Source: Halalkalibacter nanhaiisediminis
GTDB taxonomy: Bacteria; Bacillota; Bacilli; Bacillales; Bacillaceae_D
Assembly: GCF_007830185.1 (NCBI RefSeq)
Contig: NZ_VLKZ01000004.1
Location: 32,193-96,192 of the forward strand
Length of the DNA: 64,000 nucleotides
Reading direction: 5' to 3'
Shown here: positions 51,707 to 60,955 of the stretch, in pieces
Position numbering within the stretch: the first letter of the stretch is position 1
Layout of the letters: every line of letters begins with the position of its first letter
Notes under the pieces: generated by a model
Seen by the model: only the letters and a program-made list of their open reading frames with translations
The model's database searches: none
What the model was told of the DNA's origin: nothing
Program-made: the position numbers and the translations under genes

Positions 51707-53877
51707 TCTTTTTGAAAATGTAGTGAATCTCCAATTGAAAGTTCGATTTTATCGCCATCAAGTAAAGGGCTGCTAAAAGTTGTATCTTCACCATTACGCT
51801 TTAATGATACTCTTTTTCCAGTTAATTCAGTAATGTTAATATCAATTGCTGTAAAGATATCTTGTAAAATGAATGTTTGATCTTTCTTTGTTGTTAATGT
51901 CAATTGATCCTGATGTTGAATAGAACTTTTTATTGTAAGAAACTCTTGACCGCGTTTGACTTCAACAAGGGTTTTCTCGATTGAAATCGGCTCGTTATTA
52001 TAGAAGATCGTTACTGACAAATGTGTTCGAAAATTTTTTGTTTCCAGAAGCTCAGCTATTGTCATCTCATTACTTATTTGATTGGTTTTTAATTGTACAA
52101 CATCACCTGTTACTAATTGATGATGAAGTCCAACTAGTTGTCCATTGACGAGGATATTTGAACCTTTTTGTTCATAAGTCCAGCGTTCTTCATTAACCAT
52201 CACATATAATGGTTCAAATAATGAGATTGGAATATTTTCTAAAGCTAACACGTCTTTCACTGATCTTGATTGTGTAATGGTAATATGATCACGCTCATTG
52301 ACAAAAGCATCAAGACGGGTTGTTTTCCCGTTTTTTAAAACGGTGGCTGGAATATGAACAGACTTCTCATTAATTGTAATCGATAACGATGGTATGTCTC
52401 CAATCAGTTCAGCGATGGTCAAGACTGCATGCTTTCCGTGCTTTCCTCGTTCAACAATAAGTTCGTCGTTTGCATCAAGCGGTGCATCTAAGGATGTTGG
52501 TTGTTTATTTTTCAAAAGAGTTGGCGGTTCTCCGTATTCACCTGGTATAGAAATAAGTTGATCAAAAACCGTAACCATGATCGCAAGACCAGGTTTGCCA
52601 TATAACTTAGCAATATCAATCCCAGCAGCAAGTAATCCATCACCGACGGTTAACTTTTTTACATCAAATAAGCGAAGTGTCCTCTCATTAACTCGAATAC
52701 TAATATATTCGATTGGGTTTTCTTTCGCTGCAATTGCAATACCAATGGGTGTGACTAGCTCAGGTCCATATTCTTGGTCTTCCTCAGTTTGTAGCAATTT
52801 TATTGCGTCAGCACCTCGAATGGCGACCCTATTTTCAGGTAGTCCAAGATATTCTGCAACGTGTGTGACAAGTAGTGGGGTCAAACTACCTCCGCCCACT
52901 AACATGACTGCTTTAGGAGCTTTACCATTTAAGAGAATAATTTCATCACTGATTGACCGAGCAAGCTTAGAAATCGTATTAGTAATGGGAGAAATAACCT
53001 CCTCTTTGCCCAAGGTTGTCTCCATTCCAAGGATATCTGTTATTTGCACAGTATCGTGTGTAGACAGCTCTCTCTTTACTCTTTCTGCATCAGGGAAATC
53101 AAGAAGAAAATGATCACTAATGGCCTCAGTGACTTCATCACCAGCTATCGGTACCATTCCATAAGCAATAACCGTATTTTCATCAGTCAAAGCAATATCC
53201 GAAGTGCCAGCGCCAATGTCTACAAGTGCAACATTGAGCCTTCGCATCGATGGCGGAATAAGGACATTAATTGCTGCAATCGGTTCTAGCGTCAAAGCCT
53301 CTAATTCCAAATCAGCTCTTGCAAGTGCAGCGAGCAAGGATTCGACTACAACCTTAGGTAAAAAAGTTGCAATGACTTCGACTGAAGCTAATTTACCAGT
53401 CTGGTCAAGTAAGCTACCAATCGGTTCTTGATCTAATGAATAAGCTAAAACGGAATATCCGACACAGTAATAATCGATCTCGGCATTGTCTTCTGGTTCA
53501 TTGGCAAGCTGAAACTGTGCTTGTTGAACAGCACTCAGCTCTAAGTGAAGGACATCATCACGGTCAAACATTGGTTTAGCTGAAATATCAACATCAAATT
53601 GCGCTCGTCTTGTTTTTAATGATCGTCCTGCTGCAGCTACACAAACCTTTGTTAAAGGACCGTGACGTTCTTCTAGAAGATCTTTTACTTCACGGATAAC
53701 AGCGGCAACTGACGGAACATCATGAATTTGTCCATCGAGCATTGTTCGCTTATCGTGCTCCTTTATAATGGAATCCATTATTTCGAACTTCTCATTATTT
53801 TGGCGCAATAAAAGACCGACAACTGAGCGAGTACCTATATCAAGCGCAAAAAGAGGTGAAGGGTGTTCAGTGGACAT
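51703..53877 (-). CDS. FtsA/PilM-like actin-fold protein with repeated C-terminal domains
   Basis: A 724-residue protein. The N-terminal about 390 residues form an actin-like ATPase: phosphate-1 LFALDIGTRSV (about 9-19), phosphate-2 ALVDIGAGTSDIAL (about 217-230) and adenosine motif MLVGGGSLTPLL (about 325-336). The C-terminal about 300 residues carry two similar A-B units: TIAEL...SITINEK...DHITIT then VNGQLVGLHHQLVTGDVVQL, and TIAEL...SVTIFYN...DQLTLT then LKRNGE...PLLDGDKIEL. These look like tandem beta-grasp-type modules. FtsA itself is about 430 residues, so the tail is an addition. ATG at 53877 is favoured over 53895 by AAGGTGA. A cytoskeletal or division role is plausible, unproven. 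Confidence 0.8.
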   Translation of the reverse strand: MSTEHPSPLFALDIGTRSVVGLLLRQNNEKFEIMDSIIKEHDKRTMLDGQIHDVPSVAAVIREVKDLLEERHGPLTKVCVAAAGRSLKTRRAQFDVDISAKPMFDRDDVLHLELSAVQQAQFQLANEPEDNAEIDYYCVGYSVLAYSLDQEPIGSLLDQTGKLASVEVIATFLPKVVVESLLAALARADLELEALTLEPIAAINVLIPPSMRRLNVALVDIGAGTSDIALTDENTVIAYGMVPIAGDEVTEAISDHFLLDFPDAERVKRELSTHDTVQITDILGMETTLGKEEVISPITNTISKLARSISDEIILLNGKAPKAVMLVGGGSLTPLLVTHVAEYLGLPENRVAIRGADAIKLLQTEEDQEYGPELVTPIGIAIAAKENPIEYISIRVNERTLRLFDVKKLTVGDGLLAAGIDIAKLYGKPGLAIMVTVFDQLISIPGEYGEPPTLLKNKQPTSLDAPLDANDELIVERGKHGKHAVLTIAELIGDIPSLSITINEKSVHIPATVLKNGKTTRLDAFVNERDHITITQSRSVKDVLALENIPISLFEPLYVMVNEERWTYEQKGSNILVNGQLVGLHHQLVTGDVVQLKTNQISNEMTIAELLETKNFRTHLSVTIFYNNEPISIEKTLVEVKRGQEFLTIKSSIQHQDQLTLTTKKDQTFILQDIFTAIDINITELTGKRVSLKRNGEDTTFSSPLLDGDKIELSIGDSLHFQKE

Positions 53878-54046
53878 AATAAGGATCACCTTCATTCTAT
53901 ATTCGTAAAAAGAGTCTTACATTGATCGTTTCGTTTATCATTCTATGTGTCTCTGTTATTTTACTAGAGTTTAACAGATAACGTAACTAATATCTGCGCA
54001 AAATACTTTAGTGCTTAAAAGCGTTTAATTATTAAAGAAAAAATCC

Positions 54047-54075
54047 GTGACATTCTGTGAATCATGATTTATAAT
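54047..54075 (+). promoter_or_regulatory. SigA promoter of aroA
   Basis: GTGACA (54047-54052) and TATAAT (54070-54075) with a 17-base spacer. Confidence 0.7.
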
Positions 54076-54120
54076 GAGTCTTAATCACGAAGAAGCAAAA
54101 GATAAAGGGAGTGGAGTATT

Positions 54121-55197
54121 GTGAGTAACGAACAAGTAGATAAGTTGAGAACAGATTTAGACGAGGTGAATCTTAAGCTTCTTGAGTTGATTAATGAGAG
54201 AGCTCGCCTCGTTCAAGAAATTGGAAAAGTCAAAGGTACGCAAGGGGTTAATCGATTTGACCCAGTGCGAGAGCGTAGCATGCTTGATCATATTGCTGCT
54301 AATAATAAAGGTCCATTTGAGACATCAACATTGCAACATTTATTTAAACAAATATTCAAAGCTAGTCTTGAACTTCAAGAAGACGATAATAGCAAAGCAT
54401 TGCTTGTTTCACGTAAAAAGCATCCGGAAGATACAATTGTTGATCTTAAGGGAGTCATGGTTGGTGACGGCCAGCAACGTTTAGTGATGGGGCCATGTGC
54501 AGTTGAGAGCTACGAACAAGTTCTTACTGTAGCAAAAGCACTAAAGGAACGTGGAATTAGATTACTTCGTGGTGGTGCATTTAAGCCACGTACATCTCCA
54601 TATGATTTCCAAGGTCTTGGAGAAGAAGGGTTAAAGATTCTTAAGCAAGTCGCTGATGAACTAGACATGGTTGTCATTAGTGAAATTGTTAACCCAGCAG
54701 ATATTGAGTTGGCACTTGATTATGTAGATGTGATTCAAATTGGTGCACGTAACATGCAAAACTTTGAATTGTTAAAAGCTGCGGGTGCTGTGAAGAAACC
54801 TGTGTTGTTAAAGCGCGGTTTATCAGCAACGATTTCAGAATTTATTCATGCTGCTGAATATATTGTGGCAAAAGGTAATAATGATCTTATGTTATGTGAG
54901 CGCGGTATTCGTACATACGAGACAGCGACTCGTAATACATTAGATATTTCAGCTGTACCGATTTTGAAGCAAGAAACTCATCTACCAGTTTTAGTTGATG
55001 TTACACATTCAACTGGTCGTCGTGACTTACTTCTTCCGACTGCAAAAGCTGCACTTGCAATTGGAGCAGATGCTGTTATGGCTGAAGTACATCCTGACCC
55101 TGCTGTCGCTTTATCAGATTCAGCACAACAAATGGATATTCCAACATTCCATAAGTTTGTCGATGATTTACAAGCTTCTGGCTTATACAAACTATAA
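54121..55197 (+). CDS. aroA: bifunctional DAHP synthase / chorismate mutase
   Basis: A 358-residue fusion. Residues 1-about 90 are an AroQ-type chorismate mutase ([23 protein letters not shown]), which in B. subtilis serves as the feedback sensor for prephenate. Residues about 100-358 are the type I-beta DAHP synthase that condenses PEP and erythrose 4-phosphate, with MGPCAVES (about 123-130), [16 protein letters not shown] and the metal histidine near [12 protein letters not shown] at 54121 behind GGGAGTGGAG. In Bacillus this enzyme is named aroA. It stands just upstream of ccpA, as in related genomes. Confidence 0.95.
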   Translation: MSNEQVDKLRTDLDEVNLKLLELINERARLVQEIGKVKGTQGVNRFDPVRERSMLDHIAANNKGPFETSTLQHLFKQIFKASLELQEDDNSKALLVSRKKHPEDTIVDLKGVMVGDGQQRLVMGPCAVESYEQVLTVAKALKERGIRLLRGGAFKPRTSPYDFQGLGEEGLKILKQVADELDMVVISEIVNPADIELALDYVDVIQIGARNMQNFELLKAAGAVKKPVLLKRGLSATISEFIHAAEYIVAKGNNDLMLCERGIRTYETATRNTLDISAVPILKQETHLPVLVDVTHSTGRRDLLLPTAKAALAIGADAVMAEVHPDPAVALSDSAQQMDIPTFHKFVDDLQASGLYKL

Positions 55198-55208
55198 TGA
55201 GAATGAAA

Positions 55209-55248
55209 CAAGGTCGACTCTTTTAAATATGAGTTGACCTTGTTTTTT
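55209..55248 (+). terminator. Rho-independent terminator of aroA
   Basis: Stem CAAGGTCGACTC (55209-55220) with GAGTTGACCTTG (55231-55242), one G-T pair, followed by TTTTTTT. Confidence 0.85.
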
Positions 55249-55259
55249 TAAAAAAAGAC

Positions 55260-55402
55260 AAGAAAATTCGATCATGTCTCGCGCAAACAGCCTAGCCGTT
55301 CGAGATTGATTCAGCCAGTAAATCTTTGCCAAAAACCTGGCAACACATTGACAGGCATCAAATACTTGTCGCGCCTAGTCAAGGTGCTTGCGCTTTTCTT
55401 AT
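55260..55402. repeat. intergenic repeat, copy B
   Basis: Second copy of the element at 33304-33450, same orientation. The ends form AAGAAAA (55260-55266) with TTTTCTT (55394-55400), and the subterminal GCGCAA pairs with TTGCGC. Compared with copy A, the outer pairs changed in both arms together, which points to a selected stem. It fills the gap between the aroA terminator and the ccpA promoter. Confidence 0.75.
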
Positions 55403-55471
55403 TTCCATTCAAGAAATTGAAAATGCTGTGAAAGTTTTTGCAAAGCTTATCGATATAAGTAGTGTAAGACA

Positions 55472-55500
55472 TTGCAGACCTCTCCGTAGTATCGTATGAT
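55472..55500 (+). promoter_or_regulatory. SigA promoter of ccpA
   Basis: TTGCAG (55472-55477) and TATGAT (55495-55500) with a 17-base spacer, about 50 bases before the start codon. Confidence 0.65.
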
Positions 55501-55552
55501 AACTATACATTGATTACGATGAAGTCTAGCGTATAAAATTAGGAGGATTACA

Positions 55553-56554
55553 GTGAATACGACTATATATGATGTAGCAAGAGAAGCAGGTGTTTCCATG
55601 GCCACGGTATCACGTGTTGTAAATGGTAACCCGAATGTTAAACCAGCAACACGTAAGAAAGTACTTGAAGCGATTGAGCGATTAGGCTATCGCCCTAATG
55701 CTGTTGCTAGAGGTTTAGCAAGTAAGAAAACGACAACAGTAGGAGTTATCATTCCAGATATTTCAAGTATTTTCTTTGCTGAATTGGCGCGTGGAATTGA
55801 GGATATTGCAACGATGTACAAGTACAATATTATCCTTTGTAACTCAGATCAAAATAAGGATAAAGAAATCCACCTTATTAATACATTACTTGAAAAACAA
55901 GTGGATGGCATTGTGTTCATGGGAGGACATATTACAGAGGAGCATGCTGAGGAATTTAAACGTTCGCCAGTACCTGTTGTTTTAGCAGCGACATTGGATA
56001 CAAATAAAGAAATTCCATCGGTCAATATTGATTACAAGCAAGCTGTTTATGATGCGATCACAGATTTGATTGAGCAAGGGCATGAACGGATTGGAATGCT
56101 GTCAGGAACATTAGATGATCCAGTTAATGGATATCAAAAATTTGCTGGTTATCGTGAAGCAATTGAGAATGCAGGTCTGAAGTTTGAAGAGGAATTAGTC
56201 GTTATTGGTGATTATACATACGACTCTGGAATTGAAGCGATGAGTACGTTTCTTGAGTTAGAAAACAAGCCATCAGTCATTTTCGCTTCCACAGATGAAA
56301 TGGCTCTAGGAATCATTCATGCTGCGCAAGATCATGGTTTATCAGTCCCTGATGATATTGAGGTTTTAGGATTTGATAATACTAGATTGGCTGTTATGGT
56401 TCGTCCGACATTATCAACAGTTGTTCAACCTATGTATGATATTGGTGCTGTTTCTATGCGCTTATTAACGAAGTATATGAATAAAGAGGAAGTGAATGAA
56501 CATATCGTTGTTCTCCCTCATCGTATTGAATTCAGACAATCAACAAAAGCGTAA
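55553..56554 (+). CDS. ccpA: catabolite control protein A
   Basis: A 333-residue LacI/GalR regulator that binds cre sites with HPr-Ser46-P. The helix-turn-helix [20 protein letters not shown] (about residues 3-22) and hinge [14 protein letters not shown] (about 49-62) are nearly identical to known CcpA. The core carries the usual [19 protein letters not shown] start. GTG at 55553 follows TAGGAGGATTACA. motP and motS follow downstream as in B. subtilis. It probably represses acsA and acuABC in this window through cre sites. Confidence 0.96.
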   Translation: MNTTIYDVAREAGVSMATVSRVVNGNPNVKPATRKKVLEAIERLGYRPNAVARGLASKKTTTVGVIIPDISSIFFAELARGIEDIATMYKYNIILCNSDQNKDKEIHLINTLLEKQVDGIVFMGGHITEEHAEEFKRSPVPVVLAATLDTNKEIPSVNIDYKQAVYDAITDLIEQGHERIGMLSGTLDDPVNGYQKFAGYREAIENAGLKFEEELVVIGDYTYDSGIEAMSTFLELENKPSVIFASTDEMALGIIHAAQDHGLSVPDDIEVLGFDNTRLAVMVRPTLSTVVQPMYDIGAVSMRLLTKYMNKEEVNEHIVVLPHRIEFRQSTKA

Positions 56555-56586
56555 GTGCGATTTAGAGATTTGGCAGGGAGAGAACT

Positions 56587-57387
56587 ATGAAAAAATTTGA
56601 TATTCTAACGCCAATAGGAATTGTTTTAGGGATTACAGTAATCCTATTGGCTGTCTTTGCAGATGCTGGACCTTCTGGACTTGTTTTTTTCATTCAAATT
56701 GCCTCTATTTTGATTGTATTTGGTGGAGTCATTGCAGCAATTGTCATTACGTTCTCGATGGCGGAGTTGAAATTACTGCCAAAAGTTTTAGTTGAGACTT
56801 TCCGTACGGAAACCCATGATTTGCAGCAATTAATTGATGCGTTTGTTGATTTGTCGGGAAAAGCAAGACGGGAAGGTTTGCTTGCATTAGAGGCTGGGCT
56901 AGATGATGTAGAAGATCCGTTTATTAAAAAAGGGGTACTTCTAGCTGTTGATGGAATTGAACCAGATGTTATTAAGGATATCATGATGGCTGAAGTGATA
57001 GCGATGGAAGAACGTCATCGTAAAGGTCGAGCAATTTTGGAAAAAGCAGGAGAGTATGCACCAGCTTGGGGAATGATTGGTACACTCATTGGTCTTGTAC
57101 TAATGCTTCAAAATTTGAATGATCCATCTACATTAGGGCCGAGTATGTCAATTGCTCTGTTAACGACATTATATGGCACAGTATTAGCTAATTTGATTTT
57201 TATACCGATGGCAACAAAGCTGACAAATAAGACTGATGAAGAAGTATTTGTCAAACAAATTATTATTGAAGGAGTTATTGGTGTTCAATCAGGACAAAAT
57301 CCTAAAATTCTTGGAGAGAAGCTAAGTGCTTTTGTAAGCAATAAAGCGAATAAAGAAAATTTAGGTGATGATAATGTTGAATCGTAA
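56587..57387 (+). CDS. motP: flagellar stator protein MotP (MotA/ExbB family)
   Basis: A 266-residue membrane protein with four transmembrane segments, the MotA-type half of the sodium-driven stator. The cytoplasmic loop carries charged residues that face the rotor (AVIAMEERHRKGRAILEKAGEYAP region), followed by PAWGMIGTLIGLVLML, where proline and the threonine region line the ion path. MotP and MotS together couple Na+ flow to flagellar rotation in Bacillus. ATG at 56587 lies 32 bases after ccpA with GGGAGAG, so read-through is likely. Confidence 0.9.
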   Translation: MKKFDILTPIGIVLGITVILLAVFADAGPSGLVFFIQIASILIVFGGVIAAIVITFSMAELKLLPKVLVETFRTETHDLQQLIDAFVDLSGKARREGLLALEAGLDDVEDPFIKKGVLLAVDGIEPDVIKDIMMAEVIAMEERHRKGRAILEKAGEYAPAWGMIGTLIGLVLMLQNLNDPSTLGPSMSIALLTTLYGTVLANLIFIPMATKLTNKTDEEVFVKQIIIEGVIGVQSGQNPKILGEKLSAFVSNKANKENLGDDNVES

Positions 57388-58129
57388 TAGACGACGTCAG
57401 CAACCAAAGGGTGCACCCGCATGGATGGTTACTTTTTCTGATATGGTTACCCTTATTCTCGTTTTTTTTATTTTGCTGTTCTCGATGTCTGTGGTCGATG
57501 CACAAAAATTTCGAGCAATTGCAGAATCGTTTCAACAACGGCAAGTTCTTGATTTTATGCCATCTGCTATAGAGTTTGAGAGTCCGAGTCCAGAATTAGG
57601 GGATGAGAGCACTAATCCGTTTGATGAAGATGAATCAAACGAAGATATTACCGAAGTTGATATGGACGAGCTTTTGAAAGAAGTCCAAGAATTTTTAGAG
57701 ATCAATGAATTAACAGAGTTTATTTCAGCTACGCGAGACGATCGTGGAGTTGTTCTGGTTCTTCAAGAGCGCACCTTATTTGAGACAGCAGAAGCAGAAT
57801 TACTTCCAGAAGCAGAACTTTTTCTAGGGAAAGTGGGGACGTTGCTTGAAGCGATTCCAAACTCGGTAAAGGTGGAAGGGCACACGGATAGTCGACCGAT
57901 CTCTAACTTCCAATACCCATCGAATTGGGAGCTGTCAGGAGCTCGGGCGAGTAGTGTTATTCGTTATTTAGTCGATACGTATGATCTTGCTCCAAGTCGT
58001 TTTGTAGCGAATGGATACGGTGATACAAGACCTGTTGTACCTAATACGACGGTTGAAAACTTGCAAACGAATCGTCGTGTTGTCATTGTTATATCAGATC
58101 CGACTTTTCATGATGATCAACAGTCTTAA
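57374..58129 (+). CDS. motS: flagellar stator protein MotS (MotB/OmpA family)
   Basis: A 251-residue protein with one transmembrane helix and a C-terminal OmpA-like peptidoglycan-binding domain (about residues 130-245, with VKVEGHTDSRPIS and RVVIVISDP). The ion-carrying aspartate is D23 in WMVTFSDMVTLILVFFILLF. A linker rich in acidic residues lies between. ATG at 57374 is chosen because AGGTGATGATA precedes it; upstream GTG/ATG codons overlap that site. It overlaps the end of motP by 14 bases. Confidence 0.9.
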   Translation: MLNRNRRRQQPKGAPAWMVTFSDMVTLILVFFILLFSMSVVDAQKFRAIAESFQQRQVLDFMPSAIEFESPSPELGDESTNPFDEDESNEDITEVDMDELLKEVQEFLEINELTEFISATRDDRGVVLVLQERTLFETAEAELLPEAELFLGKVGTLLEAIPNSVKVEGHTDSRPISNFQYPSNWELSGARASSVIRYLVDTYDLAPSRFVANGYGDTRPVVPNTTVENLQTNRRVVIVISDPTFHDDQQS

Positions 58130-58161
58130 CCCAAGGACAAATGTCCTTGGGTGCTTTTTTC
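58130..58161 (+). terminator. Rho-independent terminator of motS
   Basis: Perfect stem CCCAAGGACA (58130-58139) with TGTCCTTGGG (58142-58151), then GCTTTTTT. Confidence 0.82.
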
Positions 58162-58305
58162 TAGAGGGAACTTGAGCTTTTGCATCATGAAGAAAGGAAA
58201 CTTCGTTAAAGGAGCTCAGTTATAGAGAGGGGAACTTTGCTAAAAATGCTCACATCGTGTGCGAAACGCCAAGTACCTACGTCCTGTAGGCAGAAAGGGG
58301 AAAAA

Positions 58306-59025
58306 ATGAGAATTGGAATTATTGGTGCAATGAATGAAGAAATTGAACGAATGAAAATAGAGATGGAAATCGAGAAAATAGAAACCTATGCGACGGTAAC
58401 GTTTTATTTAGGTGTTATGCATAACATAAGAATTGTTCTATGTAAATCAGGGGTGGGAAAAGTGAATGCTGCTCTCACGACGCAATTGTTAATTGATAAA
58501 TATGACATGACTCATCTTCTTTTTACAGGTGTTGCTGGAGCCATTGATGAGACATTACAGGTAGGTGATCTTGTCGTGTCAACTAGTGCAATGCATCATG
58601 ATCTTGATGCTAGCTCATTAGGATTTAAAAGAGGCGAAATTCCTATGTATGAGGGTTCATCTGATTTCAAGGCTGATGAAAGGCTCGTCCGTTTAGCAGT
58701 GGATGCCGCGGCAGAATTGATTAATAGACCCATCATTCAAGGAAGAGTGATGAGTGGAGATCAATTTATCGCTGATTATGAATATGTTCAATCGCTCAGA
58801 AGAGATTTTGAGGGTGTATGTGTGGAAATGGAAGGTGCTGCGGTTGCTCAAGTAGCTGTTATGAATAATGTCCCTTTTGTCATCATACGCTCCATATCTG
58901 ATAAGGCTAATGGGGAAGCTTCAATGAGTTTCACTGAATTTACTCAGTTAGCTAGCGAACAGTCTCATCTTCTTATATCAAGTATGTTAAAGAAGTTAAA
59001 TGCAGGAGAAGGAGCAGGTAAATGA
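58306..59025 (+). CDS. mtnN: 5'-methylthioadenosine/S-adenosylhomocysteine nucleosidase
   Basis: A 239-residue purine-nucleosidase-fold enzyme that splits MTA and SAH, so SAM by-products do not inhibit methyltransferases. The opening RIGIIGAMNEEIERMK, the GVGKVNAALTTQ block (about residues 47-58), VSGDQF-like MSGDQFI and the catalytic-site EMEGAAVAQV with aspartate in IRSISDKANG are diagnostic. The frame begins at 58237, but AAAGGGGA stands before the ATG at 58306. It is separate from motS by a terminator. Confidence 0.93.
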   Translation: MRIGIIGAMNEEIERMKIEMEIEKIETYATVTFYLGVMHNIRIVLCKSGVGKVNAALTTQLLIDKYDMTHLLFTGVAGAIDETLQVGDLVVSTSAMHHDLDASSLGFKRGEIPMYEGSSDFKADERLVRLAVDAAAELINRPIIQGRVMSGDQFIADYEYVQSLRRDFEGVCVEMEGAAVAQVAVMNNVPFVIIRSISDKANGEASMSFTEFTQLASEQSHLLISSMLKKLNAGEGAGK

Positions 59026-59036
59026 CCTGCTCCTTC
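59008..59036. terminator. hairpin between convergent mtnN and acuC
   Basis: Perfect 12-base-pair stem GAAGGAGCAGGT with ACCTGCTCCTTC around the mtnN stop codon. Confidence 0.6.
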
Positions 59037-59053
59037 GGACGTTCACACAATCA

Positions 59054-60220
59054 TTATTTTCGTTCGTTACGTATATGGAAAACAGCTTTTTCTAACGTCA
59101 TTCGATTCTTTTTTATAATTTCTGGTTTGCGTGGAATGGTTGGAATGGCTGTTTCAGAATCTAACCAAGATGTAGGCAATTCATTTTCTGCTTGGCCCTG
59201 CCATTTGTTTAACCATGCCTCTGGAATAGGCTCTGTTAATTTATGCGTCTGTCCCGTCATCTCAAGCCAAAGCATGGACCATGCCCGTGGAACAACACGC
59301 CAAATATCATATCCTCCTCCACCAACAGCAATCCATTTTCCATTGCAATATTCATGCGCTAATTCATGAGCGATCTTAGGTATTCTTTGAAATGTTCGCA
59401 TTGAAGAACAGAGATGAGTAAGTGGGTCATAGTGATGAGCGTCCGCTCCGTTTTGAGTAAGGATCACATCAGGTTTAAAGAAATCAACTACTTCACGAAA
59501 AGCGGTCTCATACACTTCTAAAAAGGAATCATCTTCGGTAAATGCATCAACGGGAATGTTAATGGAGAACCCGTATCCTTTACCAGAACCTTTTTCATGC
59601 ACTTGTCCTGTTCCTGGAAATAAATAGCGCCCTGTTTCATGAATACTCAGTGTACAGACATCTGGATCATCGTAGAATGCCCATTGAACACCATCACCGT
59701 GATGAGCATCTGTGTCAATATAAAGAACCCGCGCTCCGTACTTTTGCTTCATATACTCGATAGCAATTGAACTATCATTATAAATACAAAATCCTGAAGC
59801 TTTACCTCTAAAACCATGATGTAAGCCACCACCAAGATGAAGAGCATGTTCTGCGCGTCCTTCCATAACGGCGTCTACGGCAGTCAACGTGCCACCAACA
59901 AGCAAAGCAGCTGCCTCGTGCATATGCGCAAAAATAGGAGTATCCTCTGTACCTAGCCCGTAATTATTTGCAATACTTTCGCTTAATGTGCCTTCTCCTG
60001 CTGATTTGACTGCTTCAATAAAAGCTTCATCATGGATAAGGGCGATTTCTTGATCAGTAGCCATACGTGGTTGTAAAATTTGTTGATCATTTATGGCATG
60101 AAGATTTTTTAGCAATTCATACGTTAGTTGTAAGCGCATGTGATTAAAGGGATGTTCATCGCTAAATCGATACGATAATTGTTGTTCAGAATAGACAAAA
60201 ACACTATTATTATTCATCAT
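59054..60220 (-). CDS. acuC: protein deacetylase AcuC
   Basis: A 388-residue zinc-dependent HDAC-family enzyme that removes the acetyl group from acetyl-CoA synthetase and reactivates it. The metal block is YIDTDAHHGDGVQ (about residues 166-178), with LHLGGGLHHGF earlier and LTQNGADAHHYDP (about 247-259) later. ATG at 60220 overlaps the acuB stop as ATGA. The operon acuA-acuB-acuC diverges from acsA. Confidence 0.93.
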   Translation of the reverse strand: MMNNNSVFVYSEQQLSYRFSDEHPFNHMRLQLTYELLKNLHAINDQQILQPRMATDQEIALIHDEAFIEAVKSAGEGTLSESIANNYGLGTEDTPIFAHMHEAAALLVGGTLTAVDAVMEGRAEHALHLGGGLHHGFRGKASGFCIYNDSSIAIEYMKQKYGARVLYIDTDAHHGDGVQWAFYDDPDVCTLSIHETGRYLFPGTGQVHEKGSGKGYGFSINIPVDAFTEDDSFLEVYETAFREVVDFFKPDVILTQNGADAHHYDPLTHLCSSMRTFQRIPKIAHELAHEYCNGKWIAVGGGGYDIWRVVPRAWSMLWLEMTGQTHKLTEPIPEAWLNKWQGQAENELPTSWLDSETAIPTIPRKPEIIKKNRMTLEKAVFHIRNERK

Positions 60221-60858
60221 GACATCCTCGGCTCACTTGGCCATAAGACGTCATAACCTTCATTTTGAATAATATTGATAATTCTTCTTGGATCCATTGT
60301 TTGAATACGGAAGACCAATACTTTAAACGCTGGATCTTCATGAGGATAAACAAGGACGCTAGTAATATTTGCATTGTGTTCTTTAAAAATAGTAGCGATA
60401 TCTGCTAATTTCCCTGTAATATTTTGCACCTTGACCTCTAGATGAGAGCTAGGTTGATGGGCACCCATAAGTTCAACTAACGTATGTAAAATATCAGTTT
60501 CTGTAATAATTCCAACTACTTTTTCATCATCGACAATTGGAATACAGCCGATATGATGTTCATAGAAGAGACTTGATATCTCTTCAACAAAATCAAGTGG
60601 ATGAGCTGTGATGACATTTTTTTTCATAATAGAAGAAACAGGCTTCAAGAAATCTTCTAGATGTTCTGTTGAATGAAAAATTGAAGGACTTACATCTCTA
60701 ATATCACGATCTGAGATAATTCCTATTAAATAATCATTTTCATCAACAACTGGAATATGACGAATTTGATGTAATTCAATTAGTTTCATAGCATCTACTA
60801 TTGGTGAGTCAGCTGTTAATGTATAGACATTTCGACTCATAATTTGCTCAATTATCAT
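60217..60858 (-). CDS. acuB: CBS/ACT-domain protein AcuB
   Basis: A 213-residue protein with two CBS domains (about residues 1-60 and 75-135; VVDENDYLIGIISDRDI and IVDDEKVVGIITETDI) and a C-terminal ACT-like region (about 140-205). CBS pairs often bind AMP or ATP, so it could sense energy charge for the acu system. Its molecular role is not settled in B. subtilis. ATG at 60858 follows AAGGTGGTG. Confidence 0.9.
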   Translation of the reverse strand: MIIEQIMSRNVYTLTADSPIVDAMKLIELHQIRHIPVVDENDYLIGIISDRDIRDVSPSIFHSTEHLEDFLKPVSSIMKKNVITAHPLDFVEEISSLFYEHHIGCIPIVDDEKVVGIITETDILHTLVELMGAHQPSSHLEVKVQNITGKLADIATIFKEHNANITSVLVYPHEDPAFKVLVFRIQTMDPRRIINIIQNEGYDVLWPSEPRMS

Positions 60859-60955
60859 ATGAACACCACCTTAGGCATTTTAATAAACCGGACGTTTTAA
60901 GTAGCCTGACATTTAAATTATTGTCAATACTCTGAATGTTTTTTAAAATGCGTAA

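Noticed and set aside
52577..53113. 178-codon frame opposite the FtsA-like gene
   Set aside because: It is antisense to a gene with clear actin-fold motifs, has no ribosome site, and is a codon-bias shadow.
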